DNA of 64,000 nt from Chryseobacterium capnotolerans (GTDB taxonomy: Bacteria > Bacteroidota > Bacteroidia > Flavobacteriales > Weeksellaceae): the NCBI RefSeq assembly GCF_021278965.1, contig NZ_CP065589.1:3229001-3293000 (forward strand), given 5' to 3'. Shown piece by piece: positions 51,278 through 60,030 of this stretch. The position numbers and the translations under genes were made by a program. The notes beneath the pieces are model-generated. The model ran no database searches, was not told where the DNA came from, and was given only the letters and a program-made list of their open reading frames with translations. Positions within the stretch are counted from its first letter, which is position 1. Every line of letters begins with the position of its first letter.

Positions 51278-51486
51278 TTTAATTTAATAACTTTCATAAA
51301 TCCATGTATGTTACTAATATAAAATTTTATTCTGATCGTTTTTTGAAATTAATTTTTTATTCCTTGATAAAAAATAATAGAAGTTTTAATTTATCACTCA
51401 TATTCATTCAAAGTACAAAGCACCAAGTTTGTATACCTGCCGTCTGATGTGGAAACCCATGTTTATGATAGTTTTTAAATTTGCTT

Positions 51487-52062
51487 CTATCCGTTTCCAT
51501 CAAGAAATTTTAATATTGATTTTTTACTCACACTTTTTCCATAAATATCTGCTTCAAGGATAAGAGCATCGTTTAATATTTTTCCAACTCCTCCTTTCAA
51601 TTCCTTTTTCACTCTAAAATCCTTGATTTCCCTTTTATCCTTAATGTCTTGTAATACTTTTTCGATAATTCTCACAACGTCTTGCGGTGACTTACAAACT
51701 TCTCTAATTTCAATAAAAATTAGTTTGTCTTCAGGAACCTTGCCTTCAGTTCGCTGTTTGTTATTACCATCTAAAAAATACTTCGGATGAATTGTTGTAA
51801 TCATTAAAGCAGGCAGTAATTCTTTCGGGTCAACTCCATTTACGGATTCCCACGACATTAATTCTGAATAAAAATGACTTTCTGGAAAACCTTGAATTAC
51901 CACGGCATCATTTTGAGCCGCAAAAACAGCGAGCTTGTCAAAGCTATTTCGCAAAGTATTGCTAATTGGTTCATCCCAATTATAGTAGTCAAGTATGTAT
52001 AAATAATAGCTTCTTTCTGTGTTCTCAGGTAAAGCTGCTATTGTGCTAATTTTTAATCCCAT
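51487..52062 (-). CDS. Unknown 191-aa partner of the DUF4062 gene
   Basis: Not a family I recognise. Mixed alpha/beta, soluble, with YYLYILDYYNWDEPISNTL (residues ~19-37) and LIFIEIREVCKSPQDVVRIIEKVL (~109-132). It begins three bases after the stop of the DUF4062 gene (52066), so the two are one operon and probably one functional unit. The C-terminal basic segment (KVKKELKGGVGKILNDA) may bind a partner or nucleic acid. Confidence 0.7.
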   Translation of the reverse strand: MGLKISTIAALPENTERSYYLYILDYYNWDEPISNTLRNSFDKLAVFAAQNDAVVIQGFPESHFYSELMSWESVNGVDPKELLPALMITTIHPKYFLDGNNKQRTEGKVPEDKLIFIEIREVCKSPQDVVRIIEKVLQDIKDKREIKDFRVKKELKGGVGKILNDALILEADIYGKSVSKKSILKFLDGNG

Positions 52063-52065
52063 TAA

Positions 52066-53268
52066 TTATATTTTAAAATATTCTAAAATAGATTCGTGAT
52101 TTGCAAATTCAGAAGGGTCAGCCAAACTTTCTTCTGGATATATTTTCAAATTTTGTTGATGTTTTGGAATTTCGTAGTCCATATGATAGAGCTTTCTATA
52201 AAGATTTCTTGAAAACTTCATACAATTAACTAAACTTTCACAGAACCGGATAGAATTTACAATTAAACTTGCACTAACACGTGCTTTCCGTTGTGAATTG
52301 CTTTGTAGTTGAACAATAACTTCAGCATAATTTTCGTATAATTTATTGTGTAAATTATTTATTAACGTATAATAATTCAATACTGAAGATGCAAGGCGAT
52401 TAAAATCTTGCGAAACATAATCATTCGTTTCATTGTCGTATTCTAGAAAAAAACCCTCATTATATATATTCTCTATTCTCGAAGTCTGCATTTTTCTAGA
52501 TTGCCAAAAGGTAATATAGAAAACTCCTAAATTTGTTTGTTGCATTCGTGTAAGTTCGATAGTCGGAGTATCTAGGTCCAATTTAAATCCAGAAAACAAT
52601 TCTTCACTAATAAATCCTCTTGGTACTAGACCGAATTTAGCATCCCTCTGTAAATATGTTTTTAAATTGGAGATTAGTTCCTCAGTAATTATAAATCTTT
52701 TTGTTTTATAACTTAACCCAATTCTGTCATCAAGTTCCGCCTTTATTACATCTTGTATTTCAGGGAATCCATTAAATTGGTGAAGCCAATTATTCTTAGG
52801 GGTCCCTCCATCTTTCATATCGTTAACCCTTCGTACATCCTGTATGAATAAATGAATTCTATGTTTTTCCTTACTCGCTTTGTCGAATTTTGTTAAATCT
52901 ATAGTTTGGTCTTTTATGCTTTCTTTGTAGACATCCATTTTTGTAAGAGTATCTTGCCTTACAAAGTTTATGAGTTTTATTTTACCTTCTAACATTCTTT
53001 GATAGGCATATCTGTATTCCATTTGTGTTATTGAAATGTCCTTATCATAAATTCCGCCAAACCGTTCTCCTAATAACAAAATAAAATAGTCAGATTTGTC
53101 AATTGCCCTTAAACAAGATTCATAAGAGTTCTCATCTAACGGCTTATCAAAATCATTATATTCGGAAGCGTTGACCTTATAGCCGAACTCTTCTAACCAC
53201 CATTTTATACAAGATCGTAAGTCTCTAAAGTCGTAGATTGTAGATGAAATAAAAAATGTAGGTTTCAT
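52066..53268 (-). CDS. DUF4062 (TIR-like) protein
   Basis: A 400-residue protein with the DUF4062 N-terminus: TFFISSTIYDFRDLR (residues 4-18), then DKSDYFILLLGERFGGIY (~57-74) and a conserved EYRYA helix. DUF4062 has a TIR-like fold found in counter-invasion systems, where it may hydrolyse NAD+ or act as a signal-making effector. The C-terminal ~200 residues are helical and unassigned. A perfect palindrome (53320-53336) lies upstream. Confidence 0.8.
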   Translation of the reverse strand: MKPTFFISSTIYDFRDLRSCIKWWLEEFGYKVNASEYNDFDKPLDENSYESCLRAIDKSDYFILLLGERFGGIYDKDISITQMEYRYAYQRMLEGKIKLINFVRQDTLTKMDVYKESIKDQTIDLTKFDKASKEKHRIHLFIQDVRRVNDMKDGGTPKNNWLHQFNGFPEIQDVIKAELDDRIGLSYKTKRFIITEELISNLKTYLQRDAKFGLVPRGFISEELFSGFKLDLDTPTIELTRMQQTNLGVFYITFWQSRKMQTSRIENIYNEGFFLEYDNETNDYVSQDFNRLASSVLNYYTLINNLHNKLYENYAEVIVQLQSNSQRKARVSASLIVNSIRFCESLVNCMKFSRNLYRKLYHMDYEIPKHQQNLKIYPEESLADPSEFANHESILEYFKI

Positions 53269-53319
53269 TTTGCATTTGTCATATTTGTTGTCTTTTTAAA
53301 ATTACTGCCAACTTTTGGC

Positions 53320-53336
53320 TTTACGCACTGCGTAAA
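53320..53336. promoter_or_regulatory. Perfect 17-base palindrome upstream of the DUF4062 operon
   Basis: TTTACGCA-C-TGCGTAAA, exact on both arms. It lies 52 bases before the DUF4062 start and is the cleanest copy of the TGCGTA motif family in the window. A candidate repressor site. Confidence 0.65.
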
Positions 53337-53365
53337 ATTTATTTTGATCATTTATGAGATTATTA

Positions 53366-53740
53366 TTAAAATTCTTCAAAAGTAGAACGCTCTTCAGGAA
53401 TTGATTTTCCAATTATTTCGATTTCACAGGATTCCAAATTAATTTTATAATTGACAACTATAAAATCGCCATCCTCTGCATCCAAATCTCTACAACCGCT
53501 AAAAAATTTTATTGTGTAATCAATATGTAATTCATTAGGATTTTCAGTTATTTCAATATAGTCAATAGAATCAGCTACCCATCTTTCTTTTTGATATCTA
53601 GATAAAAAAGTAACTAGATCTTCTGAATACTGTAGCTCTTTTTTTAATTCTGAATATTTTGATTTATCGTTTTCATTCCAAAGATAAATTACATCGTTAG
53701 ATAATTCGATATTTACAGTTTCGTGATTATGCTCATTCAT
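53366..53740 (-). CDS. Hypothetical protein, 124 aa
   Basis: A small acidic protein (many Asp and Glu; CRDLDAEDGDFIVVNYKINL in the second half), probably an alpha/beta domain. No family recognised. It lies between the DUF4062 operon and a small membrane peptide. Confidence 0.6.
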   Translation of the reverse strand: MNEHNHETVNIELSNDVIYLWNENDKSKYSELKKELQYSEDLVTFLSRYQKERWVADSIDYIEITENPNELHIDYTIKFFSGCRDLDAEDGDFIVVNYKINLESCEIEIIGKSIPEERSTFEEF

Positions 53741-53792
53741 CGTTATTTGACATCTTTAAATTCTATATTTATCCTTTCTAGGTGGCTTATTT

Positions 53793-53954
53793 TCATTTTT
53801 TTTTATTTATACTAAGAAAATTAATTGCAATTCCAACACCTGTGCCGACACCTAAACCTATAGGACCTCCAACCAACATTCCTACTGTGGCACAACTACC
53901 AATGACAGCTCCACTTTTCACTCCACTTTTCCAACCTAGTTTTTCTTTACTCAT
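53793..53954 (-). CDS. Small glycine-zipper membrane protein, 53 aa
   Basis: ATG at 53954 is preferred over an upstream TTG. The sequence is mostly one glycine-rich hydrophobic span (SGAVIGSCATVGMLVGGPIG...) with a lysine-rich N-terminus and C-terminus (KKK). This pattern fits small membrane-inserting or zipper peptides. Role unknown. Confidence 0.5.
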   Translation of the reverse strand: MSKEKLGWKSGVKSGAVIGSCATVGMLVGGPIGLGVGTGVGIAINFLSINKKK

Positions 53955-54025
53955 TTTAATATTTTTATTTTTTTGTGACAATCTTTTTAATTATTAATGT
54001 TACAGCTATTATTCAGACTCCAAAA

Positions 54026-54622
54026 TTATATTGTTGTTATTTGTAAATAAAATTCTTCGTAATCATCAAAATAATTATGAGTTTCTATAATTTTATTTCT
54101 CACATCAATTAGAGAATCATAATCAAGTTGTGCAAACTCTTGTACTAAACCGTTTTTTGTAGTTCTTAATTTTACAAATGTGTAATTTTCTTCATCAACG
54201 GTATTCCATTCGGCGTGAACAACCATATTTCTAAGTCTACCACTTTCTTTCAAATCTTCAATAAATTTTTTATGAGATTCAATGTTTTTATTAAGTATAT
54301 GTTGCGTATAGCTTGAGTACCTATCAAATAAATCTACTTTGGATGCATAAGTCATATTATGTGTGATAATTAATCCTTTTGCATCATTATTATAATTAAT
54401 TATTTGACAAATGAAAGAAGTCAACCTTTCTTCGAGCAAGTTAAAGTCAAACACTATAAATCCAATTTGTGGTGCAATTAACTCTAAAAATTCTTCGTTA
54501 TCATCTTCAAGATACTTGTTTAAAAAAGCAAATTGTTGAAGTTGTTTTTGTTTTATTTTCACGGTTTTTAATTGGTTGTAATTAATTGATGAATTGCGGA
54601 CTGAACTTATCTGAAAATTCAA
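54026..54622 (-). CDS. HEPN-like protein (Rx4H motif)
   Basis: Helical protein with GRLRNMVVHAEWN (residues ~128-140), the HEPN R-x4-H pair (R131, H136). The only start in this frame is a TTG at 54622. An ATG at 54658-54660 would fit better (MNPKK...) if one A were missing near 54648, so the true N-terminus is uncertain. It is probably a ribonuclease or sensor domain protein; no partner is adjacent. Confidence 0.6.
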   Translation of the reverse strand: MNFQISSVRNSSINYNQLKTVKIKQKQLQQFAFLNKYLEDDNEEFLELIAPQIGFIVFDFNLLEERLTSFICQIINYNNDAKGLIITHNMTYASKVDLFDRYSSYTQHILNKNIESHKKFIEDLKESGRLRNMVVHAEWNTVDEENYTFVKLRTTKNGLVQEFAQLDYDSLIDVRNKIIETHNYFDDYEEFYLQITTI

Positions 54623-54768
54623 TTCAGAGTGAGCTAAGCCGATACTTTCTTCGGATTCATTAAATTAAATAAAAAAACAATATGTAAAGTAGAGACAGAT
54701 AAATATTACAAATATTTCAACTTTGTAATTAATTCCGCATATTGCTAATACACTGTTTTCGGCAGTTT

Positions 54769-55089
54769 TTATTTATTTTCTTTTTTAAAACTTTTAGCTT
54801 CCGATACTAAATTATTGAATTTTTCTCTGTAATCAGGAACTTGTAAATATGCTTGAAGCAATTCATATAGATTTACATCTGCATTTGAGCCACCATAAAG
54901 ATTTAGAGTATCAACAAAAACCATAACAGCTCCATTTATATCGTTTGTGTCAATTTTACATAATTTTGAGTGTATTATTGAGTCTTTCTGTTTTTTAAAT
55001 CTTGGTTTTCCCTCACTTTTATATTGACTAAAGTTTGAAAGAAATTCAACTAAAGATTCGTGTCTAATTTGTTTTTCAGTTTTCTCCAT
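54769..55089 (-). CDS. Hypothetical protein, 106 aa
   Basis: A charged, soluble protein starting MEKTEKQIRHESLVEFLSNF, with DTNDINGAVMVFVDTLNLYGG in the middle. Family unknown. It overlaps the small upstream frame (ending 55076) by 14 bases and so is probably translationally coupled. Confidence 0.6.
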   Translation of the reverse strand: MEKTEKQIRHESLVEFLSNFSQYKSEGKPRFKKQKDSIIHSKLCKIDTNDINGAVMVFVDTLNLYGGSNADVNLYELLQAYLQVPDYREKFNNLVSEAKSFKKENK

Positions 55090-55230
55090 AATTTTTGCAT
55101 GTTTTCAAATTATTTAATTTGATTTCTAAAAATTCATAATATTTTCTATCTATGTATTTCACATAATATTCTGTACTAATCGCTTTTGAACCAGTTTTGG
55201 AATTTTTTCTTTGCAATTAAAAATAATCAT
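55076..55230 (-). pseudogene. Short frameshifted gene, about 51 aa
   Basis: ATG at 55230 starts MIIFNCKEK. The frame continues (NSKTGSKAISTEYYVKYIDRKYYEFLEI...) only if one A is added to the A6 run near 55207. It then ends inside the next gene. Tentative, since it rests on a presumed base-calling error. Confidence 0.35.
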
Positions 55231-55245
55231 ATTCTATAATTATTT

Positions 55246-56121
55246 TTACTTTGTTGCGAAAGAATTCCAGAAGTCAATGATATATTTTGTTTTAGCATCA
55301 AACCTCTCATAGATTTCTTTAGATTGGTCAAACTTTTGTAAAAACAAGTTTATTACAACGCAATTAATAATTCTAATATTATTTAAAGTATAAGTTAGAT
55401 TATCTATTGCTACTGGACTTGTTGTATTTAGGTTCATTTGTTTTAACTGCATTATGGAAACGAATTCAGAATGAGCGTAGTTTGAATATAGTTTGTAATA
55501 GCCATCGAGTAAATTATTATTAATACTACTTTTATTAAGTAATTTTGACCAACTTAATGTTCTCGGAATTCCAAAAGCATCCAATTTCCAAATTTCTTGT
55601 TTTGATAATTGGGAGTAAAATTCTGACTCTTTTACATCTTTTTTTAGTTTATCAATTTCTTCTTTTTCTGATTCTATCTTTGCAGAATGAATTTTATTTG
55701 AATCGTTTATAGCCTGTTGTCTCATCATATAACCCGCTATTTTCCATAACTTAAATCGAAAATCTCTTTCAGCTTGCAAAATATCATTTATAAACAGATA
55801 TTCAATTGTAAGAAAACATTCAATAATAGTTCTCGCAACAACGTATAATGATGAAATATCTATAACTTGAATTTCTTTGTCTAGCACTTTTAGATTTTGA
55901 CCATTTGCCAATTGTAATGCGGTATTTGTTGCTAATAAAATTTTGATATTTAAAGTTTCAATATAAGCTTCACCAAAATCAAGGTCAGGATTTATTTCAT
56001 TTTTATATAATTGGATTAAATCAGCTAAAGTTTTTACAATAACATCTAAATGATTTTTAATAATGGGCAAATCAGTTGAAGCAATTTCAAAAAGTGTTTC
56101 AATTTTATCTTTGTCTGTCAT
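55246..56121 (-). CDS. DUF5677-like protein
   Basis: A 291-residue helical protein with YKLYSNYAHSEFVSIMQLK (residues ~211-229), resembling the core of DUF5677, whose members occur in defence islands. An N-terminal coiled region with IESEKEEIDKLKKD (~148-161) is also visible. Its promoter at 56161-56197 carries two TTGCGTA copies. It is the first gene of the leftward-reading block. Confidence 0.65.
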   Translation of the reverse strand: MTDKDKIETLFEIASTDLPIIKNHLDVIVKTLADLIQLYKNEINPDLDFGEAYIETLNIKILLATNTALQLANGQNLKVLDKEIQVIDISSLYVVARTIIECFLTIEYLFINDILQAERDFRFKLWKIAGYMMRQQAINDSNKIHSAKIESEKEEIDKLKKDVKESEFYSQLSKQEIWKLDAFGIPRTLSWSKLLNKSSINNNLLDGYYKLYSNYAHSEFVSIMQLKQMNLNTTSPVAIDNLTYTLNNIRIINCVVINLFLQKFDQSKEIYERFDAKTKYIIDFWNSFATK

Positions 56122-56160
56122 TTTGTGGGGATATTAGGTAGATTATTAATTTATTTAATT

Positions 56161-56197
56161 CAAAAATACGCCCTTACTACGCAATCTATTTACGCAA
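56161..56197 (-). promoter_or_regulatory. Promoter with tandem TTGCGTA motifs (DUF5677 gene)
   Basis: TTGCGTA begins at 56184, 20 bases before the TTTG of TATTTTTG (56164-56161), an exact -7 box. A second TTGCGTA lies 13 bases upstream (from 56197). The whole block repeats that at 49272-49310. Confidence 0.65.
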
Positions 56198-56202
56198 ATA
56201 TT

Positions 56203-56330
56203 ATTTTTTAACTGCCATCTTGTTTGTTTCTTTATTTGTATGATTATCAAGAATTTTTGCATAGTGGTAAAATTGCCCTAGCCAGTCCCAGTGGTTTATA
56301 AATTTCTTCCAGAGCTTTTGTTAGATCCCT
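56203..56330 (-). pseudogene. 3' remnant of an unknown gene
   Basis: A frame without a start ends ...HWDWLGQFYHYAKILDNH and TNKETNKMAVKK before TAA. It occupies the position held by the DUF4365 gene's 3' end relative to the duplicated promoter block at 49285-49325, and both end VKK. The remnant was probably left by recombination between the two copies. The rest of 56331-57177 is described below. Confidence 0.4.
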
Positions 56331-57082
56331 ATAAACATTTAAAACTTAGAAATTGTTTCATTCACATACCCTTTACTCTCTCCAATTCTTCCTCTAGCTC
56401 TTACAGATTACAATCCGGCATTGATTTTATCTCAAGTTAAATCAATTTTTCAGAAATTTGTTTCTGATTTAATCCTCTCTTAAAAAAGCCTGAAAATAAC
56501 TTCTTTAATATCCATGCAATAAAAGTAAATATATAAGGCTTGGAAATATTACGGAAAACCGTACTTATAATGCGACATCATATTTACATTAGTATTTTCT
56601 CAAAATTTAGTTTGGTATATATAAAAAACTTCCTATAAGAAGCGGGTCTAATATAATAAAGAGGGGTATATGAAAGAAAATTTTGAACAAAGAAGCAACG
56701 AATGACAAGCGTTTTGAAGAAACGAGAAGTCTGAGGAAGTGACGACTGAAAAATTTTCATAATACAAAAGCTCCTAAATTTAGGAGCTTTATTAAGAGCA
56801 GTCCCTAAAAATGGTATATTCAAAATATACTTATGATATGACATCACATTTACTTTAGGATTTACCTGCTATATTTCTAATTAAACAATTTTTATAAATA
56901 AAAACGGTGGATAATTCATTTCACAATTAGGGCTTCACAAAGTTACTAATTGATAATGAAATAAAAAAACTACTCAACGACGAGTTTATATGAACTATTT
57001 TCAACTTTGATAAAATAAGTTTCTTTCGAAATATCATTTATAAATAACACATCACTATTTAAAAGTAAATTTTTCACTAATC
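56331..57082. other. Gene-poor stretch with direct repeats and a terminator
   Basis: No gene is supported. Two related strings (ACTTATAATGCGACATCATA from 56563 and ACTTATGATATGACATCACA from 56829) are about 266 bases apart. AAGCTCCTAAATTTAGGAGCTT (about 56768-56790) is a terminator-like palindrome between them. This could be a small non-autonomous element or a worn duplication. Confidence 0.45.
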
Positions 57083-57159
57083 TGAATTAGTCAATACTTA
57101 ATCTGACAGTTACAATCAAAAAGAATAACTTTAAAACGGATTAAGTATTGACTAATTCA
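57083..57159. repeat. 21-bp perfect inverted repeat around 35 bases
   Basis: TGAATTAGTCAATACTTAATC (57083-57103) is the exact reverse complement of GATTAAGTATTGACTAATTCA (57139-57159). It is too long and too far apart for an ordinary terminator and has no T-run. It could be a recombinase or attachment site, an element end, or an operator. Confidence 0.6.
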
Positions 57160-57177
57160 AATTATCCAAAAACCAAT

Positions 57178-57426
57178 TCACAGCAAATTCTTTTTAAGGT
57201 CGGCTTCTAATAAAATTGGTTGTCTTTTAATATCCGATAAAATCTTTTCCAAATCACTTCTTAATTCTTCTGGATCTTCGTAATTATCTAAAGCAACTGG
57301 ATCTTCTGTCCACATAATAACTTTTCCAGTTTTTTCGTTGAAATAAACTTCATGTACTCCATAAAAAGGAGTTTCCATTGTTCCTGTATTGATAATCTGA
57401 TAACGCCAAAAAGTTATATTTTCCAT
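57178..57426 (-). CDS. Hypothetical protein, 82 aa
   Basis: A small soluble acidic protein (MENITFWRYQIINTG, then VYFNEKTGKVIMWTEDPVAL and a helical PEELRSDLEKILSDIKRQ tail). No family recognised. It ends about 19 bases from the large inverted repeat. Start supported by the ATG at 57426. Confidence 0.6.
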   Translation of the reverse strand: MENITFWRYQIINTGTMETPFYGVHEVYFNEKTGKVIMWTEDPVALDNYEDPEELRSDLEKILSDIKRQPILLEADLKKNLL

Positions 57427-57475
57427 TGATATTTATTTTTTAAAAAAAATATGCTTACTTTTAACAAAGAAAAAA

Positions 57476-57529
57476 CAGGATTTATAAAATCTGAACAGCT
57501 TAACGGCAGGATTTCTAAAATCTGAACAG
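57476..57529. repeat. Two-copy 23-base direct repeat
   Basis: CAGGATTTATAAAATCTGAA and its continuation CAG (57476-57498) recurs at 57507-57529 with one changed base. It lies just upstream of the 82-aa gene and may be a protein-binding site. Confidence 0.5.
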
Positions 57530-57561
57530 TTTTTTCTTTTTAAGTTAAAAATAAACTTATA

Positions 57562-57597
57562 AAAATCCATCTCAATAATTTTAGAGATGGATTTTTT
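57562..57597. terminator. Terminator hairpin
   Basis: ATCCATCTC (57565-57573) pairs with GAGATGGAT (57584-57592), with A's before and T's after. It lies at the 3' end of the T9SS-cargo gene and may work in both directions. Confidence 0.65.
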
Positions 57598-57622
57598 GTC
57601 TTAAAGATTACAATTCAAATAA

Positions 57623-58381
57623 TTAATTAACTATAAATTTATGTGTCGTATTTTCTTCTTTAAGAAAATACATACCCTTCAGTAGATTATCTATTAATAT
57701 TGAATTGCTTCTTAAGTTTGATTTTTTAATCAGTTTCCCTTCGCTATTATAAATAAGAACTTCATTTACTTTTTTATTAAGATACAGATATTCACCATTT
57801 TTAATTGGATTAGGATAAATTGAAAGTTGAGCCACCTTATCAATTTCACTAATTCCCAAATTTGAATAGCATGACCAGGAAAGATCATCAATAGCAACTC
57901 TTTGCCCCGTATTAGGATTTACGAGCTTAATAATGATATTTCCTGCGATATTTATATTATCAATTGTTGTTGTCACAATTCCAGAATTAAAAGGTATTGT
58001 TCCAACCTGGATATCATTAATTTCCAGAATTAGATTTCCCGGATTTCCTGCAAATTTTAATTGTGTTGTAACAGTAAGACTTTTAATTCCTCCTGTAGTA
58101 ATAGAACTCGCAAGACTACCATTTCTGATAACAATAGCTTTGCTATTAATTGTCTGATCGGTTCTGGAATCCGAAGCCGTCCACGTAATATTATTATTTA
58201 CCCAGCTGTTTGTTTCAAAAGAACTAGAACTTGTAGGAATATTTTCAAAATTTTCTGTTCCGCAAGAAAAGAACATTCTAAAATTCTGATCAGTAATTTC
58301 CTGATTGATTGAATTGCAGTAAAGCACATTAGAAAAAAGCATTAATGCACTGGTAATAAGTAAATTGATTTTGTTTTTCAT
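57623..58381 (-). CDS. Secreted protein with T9SS type A sorting domain
   Basis: A 252-residue protein with an N-terminal signal (residues ~1-22) and a C-terminal sorting domain: LSIYPNPIKNGEYLYL, then VLIYNSEGKLIKKSN and LLKGMYFLK near the end. That domain routes proteins through the type IX system to the cell surface. The middle ~150 residues are beta-rich (LTVTTQLKFAGNPGNLILEI), with a jelly-roll look but no assigned activity. It may be chromosomal cargo carried on the island. Confidence 0.85.
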   Translation of the reverse strand: MKNKINLLITSALMLFSNVLYCNSINQEITDQNFRMFFSCGTENFENIPTSSSSFETNSWVNNNITWTASDSRTDQTINSKAIVIRNGSLASSITTGGIKSLTVTTQLKFAGNPGNLILEINDIQVGTIPFNSGIVTTTIDNINIAGNIIIKLVNPNTGQRVAIDDLSWSCYSNLGISEIDKVAQLSIYPNPIKNGEYLYLNKKVNEVLIYNSEGKLIKKSNLRSNSILIDNLLKGMYFLKEENTTHKFIVN

Positions 58382-58536
58382 TTTTTAAAATTTTAAATTA
58401 ATATCGTTTAATGTTTGTTTTTAGATATAGAAATCCCTGTTCTGGAGAGGTTCCAAAATTTTTTGCTGTAGCACAGCTGTCGTAAAAATTGTTTGATTTA
58501 GTTAGTAGCTTCAGAAAAGCTGAGTATTAAGCCTTG

Positions 58537-59752
58537 TTAGCTTATTATTTTTGTTGATATTTGGTTTTTATCCAGATCGGATAAAAAATAGGGTTTTCTT
58601 TTATTTTCGAGTAATATTTTTTTTAACCTCATTCTCTTATTTACAATTAGAGAAATGTAATTTATTCTGTAAACATTTAAAAAATTATGATAGTTTTTAA
58701 ATGAGTGCTCTTGATTATTAATTTTGACAATAGCATTATCTATTAAAATTTCCATATTATCATATTCTTTAAAAGGAATTCTCAAGATATTTATATTATT
58801 TTTCAAAGCGTATCTATTTTTAATCCAATCACATTTTATTGTATTTTTAAAGCTTTTAAGCCCTTTAAAATAGTCAATTGGATAATAGTGCTGATATCCA
58901 TCAAACTCGATTATTAAATTCAGTTTTGGGATAAAAAAATCACATTCCAAATTTTGTATATTTTTTAAATCATCAAACTTTTTTTCTGTTTCAAAAATTA
59001 GATTTAAATTATTTAAGTAATTATAAACTTTACTTTCTCCTTTTGAACCCTTGGGGTGGCACACTTTACATTTTACAGATTCAACATACTTTTCCCTTTC
59101 CCATTCAGAGCAACCACAATTTTTGCAAATTAATTCATAGAAAATAATTTTTTTCTCATTTCTGTCTATAGAACCAAAAAATGAAAAGGAATTATTTTTT
59201 TTCTTTCAAAACAGTATTTATTTTTTCAATAAAATTTTCTCCTGGTTTTTTATTGTACTCTCTTGTCTTGACACATTCTGGACAAACGTTACTTTTACCC
59301 ACTGAACTAGCTGGTTGAGGAAAAAGTTTTTTATGATGACCAAATAAATTGCATCTGACAAGCACTACACTATTTTTATTATGCAATTTATTGGAATATT
59401 TAACAACGACTTGCTTGTTTATTACTGTTGATTTAATGGATTCTTGTATTCTTTTATTTAGATCAGAAATAGGAACACGAATACTATTTTTTTGAAGTAT
59501 GGAAAGACACTTTGGGCATTTTCTGCTTCTTCTCATTCCTCTCGCAGATTGTTCATCCTGTCGAAAAGGTTTACCTCCATGTTCATTGCATTGAAGCAAT
59601 ACTAATTTTTTAAATTGATCACCTGAAGGCTCATAGTAAACATCTACGGGAGTATAAAAATGTTGATGTTCAAGGTATAAAACCTTCAACTCTTCAAGAG
59701 AATTTTTACAAATAGTGATTTGTTTTTCGGTCATTGTGAATGTATTTTCCAT
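58537..59752 (-). pseudogene. Zinc-finger plus VSR-like endonuclease protein, one frameshift
   Basis: Two frames join if one base is added to the T8 run at 59195-59202, giving about 405 residues from ATG 59752. The N-terminal part has repeated zinc-binding modules (CNEHGGKPF...CPKC, CNLFGHHKKLF...CPEC, then CKNCGC...CKVCHPKG), resembling the DUF723 zinc-ribbon type. The C-terminal part has NLECDFFIPKLNLIIEFDGYQHY, a pattern of VSR/DUF559-like nuclease folds. Such proteins occur on mobile elements and may cut DNA. Confidence 0.65.
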
Positions 59753-59814
59753 ATCAAAAATTTTTACAAAATTATTTCTTTAAATAAATTTTTTAATTTT
59801 TGTCAAAAAAGATT

Positions 59815-59991
59815 TCAATTATTTTCTGTAGTTCCAAACAAAGCCTTGTCAAGTTCTTTATAATCTACTTTCGGCTTTTCTGCTGTTGTTTTAACTGAAT
59901 CTTTTCTTATAGCAATTGAGATCAAAAAGATCATTACTATTAATAGGGTTACCATGCCCCAAACTGAAATTTTGCTCTGTAGTATTTTCAT
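59815..59991 (-). CDS. Small membrane protein, 58 aa
   Basis: ATG at 59991. One hydrophobic helix (VWGMVTLLIVMIFLISIAI, residues ~10-28) followed by a charged tail (KTTAEKPKVDYKELDKALFG). It is the next gene after the coupling protein in the same direction and is probably part of the mobilisation or conjugation operon. Confidence 0.55.
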   Translation of the reverse strand: MKILQSKISVWGMVTLLIVMIFLISIAIRKDSVKTTAEKPKVDYKELDKALFGTTENN

Positions 59992-60030
59992 AACTTTTTT
60001 TGTTTTATAATTATTTAATGATTGTTTGAT

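Noticed and set aside
56584..56847. 87-aa minus-strand frame
   Set aside because: Runs through direct repeats and a terminator-like palindrome; composition does not look coding.
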